Assembly (NCBI GenBank): GCA_963966185.1
Contig: CAWZYM010000134.1
Span: 42,501-106,500, forward strand
Direction of reading: 5' to 3'
DNA from: Rhabditoides inermis
Taxonomy: Eukaryota; Nematoda; Chromadorea; Rhabditida; Rhabditidae
Length of the DNA stretch: 64,000 nucleotides
Shown here one piece after another: positions 59,319 through 64,000 of the stretch. A program made the translations under genes and the position numbers. Numbering within the stretch: position 1 is the stretch's first letter; each line of letters begins with the position of its first letter. The notes beneath the pieces were generated by a model. It searched no databases and was not told where the DNA came from. It saw only the letters and a program-made list of their open reading frames with translations.

Positions 59319-59376
<58 letters not shown>

Positions 59377-61189
59377 TGTGCCACCCTGGCCGCGAACACG
59401 GTCCAGAATCCTGCGTCTACGGCGAGTGGGAGGAGTACCGTAGCCACGCCAGATACCCCACCGTATAGAAGGAGAGTGTACCTGGGAGGAATCAAATTGC
59501 AAAAAAAGAAACAAATAGTTAGACGATAGGAGACTAGGAAAGACTCATTTCCGTACAACGGATCTCTCTCTCTCTCTCTCTCCCGGAAATACAGACTTAT
59601 CACACACTGAATAGGTCAATTAATACAGTAGAGGGCGGCGAATGATACTACGGTATAGCGTTGGTTTCGTCGCTTTTACCTCAATCCCAAATGTTTGATG
59701 AACTGCATGAATGGGATGGTTCCCATAAGCATTCCAACTGCGATCGCCGAGAAAAGAGAGTTGATCCGACGGGTAGAGTGCAGCCAGTGAGGAGAAGCTG
59801 AATGGGGGGATGAGAGAGGGAGAGGGAGAGGGAGAGGGAGAGGGAGAGGGAGAGGGAGAGGGAGAGGGAGAGGGAGAGGGAGAGGGAGAGGGAGAGGGAG
59901 AGGGAGAGGGAGAGGGAGAGGGAGAGGGAGAGGGAGAGGGAGAGGGAGAGGGAGAGGGAGAGGGAGAGGGAGAGGGAGAGGGAGAGGGAGAGGGAGAGGG
60001 AGAGGGAGAGGGAGAGGGAGAGGAGAGGGAGAGGGAGAGGGAGAGGGAGAGGGAGAGGGAGAGGGAGAGGGAGAGGGAGAGGGAGAGGGAGAGGGAGAGG
60101 GAGAGGGAGAGGGAGAGGGAGAGGGAGAGGGAGAGGGAGAGGGAGAGGGAGAGGGAGAGGGAGAGGGAGAGGGAGAGGGAGAGGGAGAGGGAGAGGGAGA
60201 GGGAGAGGGAGAGGGAGAGGGAGAGGGAGAGGGAGAGGGAGAGGGAGAGGGAGAGGGAGAGGGAGAGGGAGAGGGAGAGGGAGAGGGAGAGGGAGAGGGA
60301 GAGGGAGAGGGAGAGGGAGAGGGAGAGGGAGAGGGAGAGGGAGAGGGAGAGGGAGAGGGAGAGGGAGAGGGAGAGGGAGAGGGAGAGGGAGAGGGAGAGG
60401 GAGAGGGAGAGGGAGAGGGAGAGGGAGAGGAGAGGGAGAGGGAGAGGGAGAGGGAGAGGGAGAGGGAGAGGGAGAGGGAGAGGGAGAGGGAGAGGGAGAG
60501 GGAGAGGGAGAGGGAGAGGGAGAGGGAGAGGGAGAGGGAGAGGGAGAGGGAGAGGGAGAGGGAGAGGGAGAGGGAGAGGGAGAGGGAGAGGGAGAGGGAG
60601 AGGGAGAGGGAGAGGGAGAGGAGAGGGAGAGGGAGAGGGAGAGGGAGAGGGAAAGAGAGAGAGGAAAGAGAGAGAGGGAGAGGAGAGGGAGAGGGAGAGG
60701 GAGAGGGAGAGGAGAGGGAGAGGGAGAGGGAGAGGGAGAGGGAGAGGGAGAGGGAGAGGGAGAGGGAGAGGGAGAGGGAGAGGGAGAGGGAGAGGGAGAG
60801 GGAGAGGGAGAGGGAGAGGGAGAGGGAGAGGGAGAGGGAGAGGGAGAGGGAGAGGGAGAGGGAGAGCGAGAGCGAGAGCGAAAGAGAGAGAGGGAAAGAG
60901 AGAGAGAGGGAGAGGGAGAGCTCACTTGTCCTATTGTAGTCGAAGGATGTCTGCTCGTCGATCACGTCTTCCATACAAATCACAGTGAAGTTTAGGGCGA
61001 GCGAGTTGCTCAAAATGAGTGTGAAGCAGATCACTGAAACATCAAACGATATATTGTTAACTGAGTGTTATATTGTTATACTTTTCTCTATTATTATACT
61101 ACTACAAGTAAAAAAAACACACGGCTGAGAATGAGAACGACGAATCGTGTCCTGTGTCCGAAGTGAATCTTCCTATCCGAAAGAAACAT
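57023..61189 (-). CDS. SLC17-like MFS transporter, complete, 466 residues
   Basis: Fourteen exons: 61189-61123, 61033-60926, 59797-59680, 59481-59376, 59306-59199, 58942-58862, 58785-58718, 58596-58503, 58459-58367, 58166-58047, 57837-57769, 57601-57509, 57348-57232 and 57181-57023. They sum to 1401 nt, an exact 467-codon frame. Hallmarks of the SLC17 anion transporter family include the TM1 block [16 protein letters not shown], the glycosylatable loop (LDYNRTT-like), [70 protein letters not shown] and a hydrophobic C-terminus ending IYIITQQKE. About 12 TM helices are expected, in plasma or vesicle membrane, moving organic anions or phosphate with Na+ or H+; the substrate cannot be assigned. 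Exon 5 ends at a GC donor (AG|GCTAGT) or a GT 12 nt further on. Paralogue of the left-edge gene. Confidence 0.88.
57605..57765. repeat. CT-rich microsatellite, transporter intron 11
   Basis: On the sense strand the intron opens GTGAGAGGGAGTGAG and continues as GA-rich repeat. Confidence 0.9.
58205..58296. repeat. (TCAC)n/(CT)n microsatellite, transporter intron 9
   Basis: ACTC tetramers grade into pure CT dinucleotides. Confidence 0.95.
58610..58859. repeat. GA microsatellites in transporter introns 6 and 7
   Basis: Two separate tracts, 58613-58700 and 58817-58859, on either side of the exon at 58718-58785. Confidence 0.9.
59323..59373. repeat. (CT)n microsatellite, transporter intron 4
   Basis: Starts at the donor; the sense strand reads CAG|GTGAGAGAGAGAGAG. 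Confidence 0.95.
59812..60880. repeat. GGGAGA hexanucleotide array, about 1.07 kb, in transporter intron 2
   Basis: About 170 nearly perfect (GAGGGA)n units with a few GAGGA deletions and one (GA)n/AAAGAG interruption near 60650-60680. All purine on the plus strand, pyrimidine on the sense strand of the gene. It accounts for the growth of intron 2 from ~110 bp in the left copy. Confidence 0.98.
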
Positions 61190-61350
61190 ATTGACTGAAA
61201 CTCGATCTTTATTTCTATATCTCTTACAGTACTATTACTAAATCAAGAAAATATCATCACAAGACTGTTAAAAAGAGAAAAAAACCGTATATCGAAAACA
61301 GAGATGAGACGATCTCGCAAGCTGATGTGGCTCTCACAAAAGCGCGCCGC

Positions 61351-61358
61351 TTTTTATA
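61351..61358 (-). promoter_or_regulatory. TATA box of the right SLC17-like gene
   Basis: Minus strand AGTATAAAAAGCGGCG, 160 bp before the ATG. The same element is at 744-751 before the left copy. Confidence 0.55.
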
Positions 61359-61560
61359 CTGCTCAGTTATGCAATGAGGAACCCCTAGAAATTTGCATAG
61401 TTAAACTATACCTTTAAAAGTAGAATTATGTGCTACACATGGATGTGTCAACAGTAAACAGCGTTGCACTTTGTTGTTCGAAAACCCGCTTATAAAATCA
61501 GACCTCAACAGTGACTTGTACATATGTTTGTCGTACTCTGAGCGATGCCTATTTTAATTT
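61359..61560. promoter_or_regulatory. Conserved upstream block (right copy)
   Basis: Near-identical to 750-960, including the ATTTGCAT octamer. Similarity stops sharply near 61555. Confidence 0.5.
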
Positions 61561-62289
61561 TTGAGTTTTCACGTGTTTTCAGCGTGTCAGTAACAGCTCA
61601 AAATAGCTGTCGTTATATTCAAATCTATTGTAGCTGTAACTGTGGCTTCAACAAAAGCTTCTCACTTATCAAATCACATCAAGCTTCATTTCGTTTATCC
61701 ACATCACATTTCAATCTTTTCCTTTTACTGACTTTACTCTAGATGTATGCGTTCACGTATATCCAGCTAGAAGAAGGATACACCCCAACATAGTGCAGGC
61801 TACTGCTTCTAGTCTTCTAGGCATCTTCTCACCTTTTTTCAATTCATTGCCAATCTTTGTTCACCTATTCAAAGAGAATCAGACATTGTCCTGTTCAAAC
61901 TAGAACTAACTCACCAAAATACACAGTACGCCTCTTACGATTATAAGATTAATCTGTCAGTGGTAAGTGGGTGTTCTGTTGTTCACGTATGTACTTCCAA
62001 AATATTCGGGGAACCCCCCAGAGTGGGCGGGGCCTATTCGAATCCTATTAAAAATCATTCCCGTGACAGAACGGCAGCGTTAGTACGTAGTGAACGTATT
62101 GACTACGAGATAGCTGGTTGAATGTTGAAGAATAGTGATTCAAAAAATCAAAGTTGCCGCTCTCGTTGTTAGTTGGGAGATGCCTTTTTCGGAGATTCAG
62201 AAAGCAACGTTATTCGAGTGATTGCATAACTCATAGACTCTTAAAGGAACAGTGGTGACTTATTTTGCCACAACCTGCCACAACTCCTC
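61561..62289. other. Intergenic DNA
   Basis: No gene recognised. A short AGGAACAGTGG(T/C)GACT motif at 62244 recurs in inverted form near 63310. Confidence 0.45.
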
Positions 62290-62618
62290 ATTATCTTTCA
62301 AAAGTACTTCCAAGTAAAAGTAGTTGGTTTGTACTGTTGTCTCAGTTGAGCAAAAGGACTGACATGTTTTCAATGGAGACATGTGCCAACAGGCTCTCTC
62401 TCTCATACCAGTGCAAAGCGGCCATATTATAATGAACGCGTTTACAAAGTTATGCAGTTATTATCTAAAAACACAACTTCTGTTGTAACATAACACGTCG
62501 AATAATGCTGAGAGCCTGTTTGCACATGTCTCCATTGAAAACATGTCAGTCCTTTTGCTCAACTGAGACAACAGTACAAACCAACTACTTTTACTTGGAA
62601 GTACTTTTGAAAGATAAT
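62290..62618. mobile_element. Foldback MITE
   Basis: ~105-bp perfect-looking inverted arms at 62290-62395 and 62511-62618 (ATTATCTTTCAAAAGTACTT versus AAGTACTTTTGAAAGATAAT). The same terminal layout as the elements in the NXF introns. Confidence 0.85.
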
Positions 62619-63029
62619 ATCTGTCCTTTTCTTAAGTTTTGTTTCACAAAATTATATTTTCATACACGTTCGCGATTCGCTGCGAGGATACCGACGCGCA
62701 CCCGCTATTCGCCTCTCTCTCTCACTCACACACAGAGGGGGGCGGGGCGAAAGCGATTGTCCGACGCCCGCCCGCCCGCCCGACACCAATCTCAATCCGC
62801 ACTCGAATGCGGACTCTCCGTATCTCGCTTCAAATTCAATCAAACTCAATACAACTTTCTATAACTCTATCGAATAGAGATGTGAATGCAATGTAACAGT
62901 GGAAATCACTTCAAAATGAGGAAAAGTGCTTCATCCGGGAAAAGTCGTTTTTGAGCATTCTAGCGCGCGGGGACATCCAGTACAAACGAGAGGGCGCTGG
63001 CGCGCCCTCTCTAATTTTCACACGAGCAA
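62619..63029. other. Intergenic DNA
   Basis: No gene recognised; a GGCGCGCC-type palindrome (AGGGCGCTGGCGCGCCCT) lies at 62990-63007. Confidence 0.4.
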
Positions 63030-63120
63030 AACACTTGGCAGTAACCGGAATCGAACCCGCGAGGATCGGGGGCCACAACGCAGCGCACATGCACTGAGCC
63101 ATGAAGCAAGTGAGAGGCAC
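63030..63120 (-). repeat. tRNA-like (SINE-head) sequence
   Basis: Minus strand: TTCATGGCTCAGTGCATG (A-box-like) and CGCGGGTTCGATTCCGG (B-box). Arms do not pair as a functional tRNA, so probably a SINE. Confidence 0.5.
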
Positions 63121-63339
63121 CGTTCATTTGCGCATGTTTCCGATCCGAACGTGCAGTATTGAAACGTTGGCGGGTAATTCAAATTTTCGTCTGCATCCGT
63201 GGCAGTGGCAGATTCGAAAGTAACGTAGAATCGTAGTTCTTTCGCGAAAATTGCAAATGTGTTAGGTTAATTTTTTTTAAAATAATACTCTGAGTCAAAA
63301 ATGAGTCGCCACTGTTCCTTTAACCTGATCAGCACTTGT

Positions 63340-63598
63340 TTATTCAACAAGGTTGAGTGGCATGAACGGATTGATCTGCGCTATGTGTCCGCGATGCTCC
63401 CATCTCCGCAGCTGCTCACTTCGATCATAGGGCTGCTCTCCGATTTGTGCTTCGATGCGAGCCTATCACCGTGAAAGTGTACTGGTGAGACCCGTGTTCA
63501 TCAAGGCACTACGTTTCCTGAAACTCGAAATCCTTGAACTGTAAATGAACGCAGAATGTGCTGAGATGAATGAGGAAACACTCACATTGACGTTCCAT
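63340..63598 (-). CDS. Putative 53-residue protein
   Basis: Three exons, 63598-63586, 63538-63513 and 63462-63340, with GT...AG borders, give an exact 54-codon frame: MERQFQGFRVSGNARIEAQI, then GEQPYDRSEQLRRWEHRGHI, then AQINPFMPLNLVE and TAA. Charged, no signal peptide or TM segment. Size and composition recall small mitochondrial complex subunits, but I do not recognise it. No clear AATAAA follows, and the 26-nt middle exon is unusually small, so confidence is moderate. Confidence 0.45.
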
Positions 63599-64000
63599 CG
63601 TCGTCGGGGGGCGGTGAAAAAGAATAAAAAATGTCTAATATATGTAGACGAATCGGTCTATGTAGGTGGGGACGAAGGAAATCACGGAAGATATAGTATA
63701 TAGAGAAAGACACCTTGATCGTATGTCCTTTTATACGCATAGCATGCGCGTCTGCCAGTTTTTTCGATCTCGATCTCTCGAGTACGCAGTTTTCCCGACA
63801 AAATCTCTGATCGAACTGCTTTCGGTGCTTCTTTTCGTATTTGGAAAATGTCTCTCGGTAGCATTAGTCAATGATCAGTACCAGCCCTTACAATTTCTCA
63901 CGATTTCACAGCACTCGTTTTATCTCTTTTTCTAGTTATCTCGCAGCGAATCACAGGGTTGATATGGGTTTATTACATACACAATGGAACTAACAATCAC
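63599..64000. other. Right-edge flank
   Basis: Putative promoter of the 53-residue gene and AT-rich DNA; nothing else supported. Confidence 0.4.

Noticed and set aside
59676..61034. Very long Ser/Pro/Leu or Arg/Glu/Gly frames across the transporter intron
   Set aside because: They are translations of the GGGAGA array, which has no stops in most frames; the real exons on both sides splice across it.
57023..61189. Viral or integrated-virus origin for any gene in the window
   Set aside because: No polymerase, capsid or envelope-like frames seen; the only retroelement is a non-LTR fragment.
63041..63120. Functional tRNA gene
   Set aside because: B-box is good but the T-, anticodon- and acceptor-arm pairings fail.

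Overview
This window is eukaryotic genomic DNA, most likely from a nematode. The genes have many short introns bounded by GT...AG, with pyrimidine-rich TTTCAG, TTGCAG or TTTTAG acceptors. The proteins look nematode-like: an SLC17-type transporter that opens like the worm MFS families, a Lys-rich protein tyrosine phosphatase, secreted C-type lectins, and intronless histones with 3' stem-loops. I cannot name the species.

Layout. 1-600: first three exons of an SLC17-like transporter (minus), leaving at the left edge. 1.2-2.45 kb: C-terminal exons of the APC/C subunit CDC16/APC6. 2.8-5.9 kb: histones H4, H2B, H3 and a 5'-truncated H2A, all on the minus strand. 6.4-10.7 kb: a decayed plus-strand copy of a large uncharacterised, possibly beta-propeller, gene. 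11.6-14.4 kb: a tRNA-derived repeat and an inverted-repeat element. 15-30 kb: tandem mRNA-export receptor (NXF/TAP) genes. The first copy lacks the NTF2-like domain; the next two are nearly identical 6-7 kb units, each led by F-box exons that splice in frame towards NXF. 30.5-33.2 kb: debris and repeats.

33.7-41 kb: two adjacent plus-strand genes for Ser/Thr-Pro/Lys-rich repeat proteins, one with about 34 copies of a 23-residue repeat. 41.6-49.7 kb: the intact relative of the 6.4 kb gene and, 304 bp upstream, a complete tyrosine phosphatase, both minus strand and possibly one operon. 50.3-54.3 kb: a large inverted repeat with a C-type lectin gene in each arm and a small secreted-peptide gene in the spacer. 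57-61.2 kb: a complete 466-residue SLC17-like transporter, paralogue of the gene at the left edge, with a ~1.1 kb GGGAGA array in intron 2. 62-64 kb: repeats and a putative 53-residue gene.

The dominant theme is local duplication (transporter, NXF, propeller-like gene, lectin), together with abundant purine/pyrimidine microsatellites that often begin right at 5' splice sites. The histones supply chromatin, NXF exports mRNA, and APC6 belongs to the cell-cycle ubiquitin ligase. No pathway clearly links all the neighbours. Gene models are hand-spliced from the sequence; exon borders of the largest genes are approximate.
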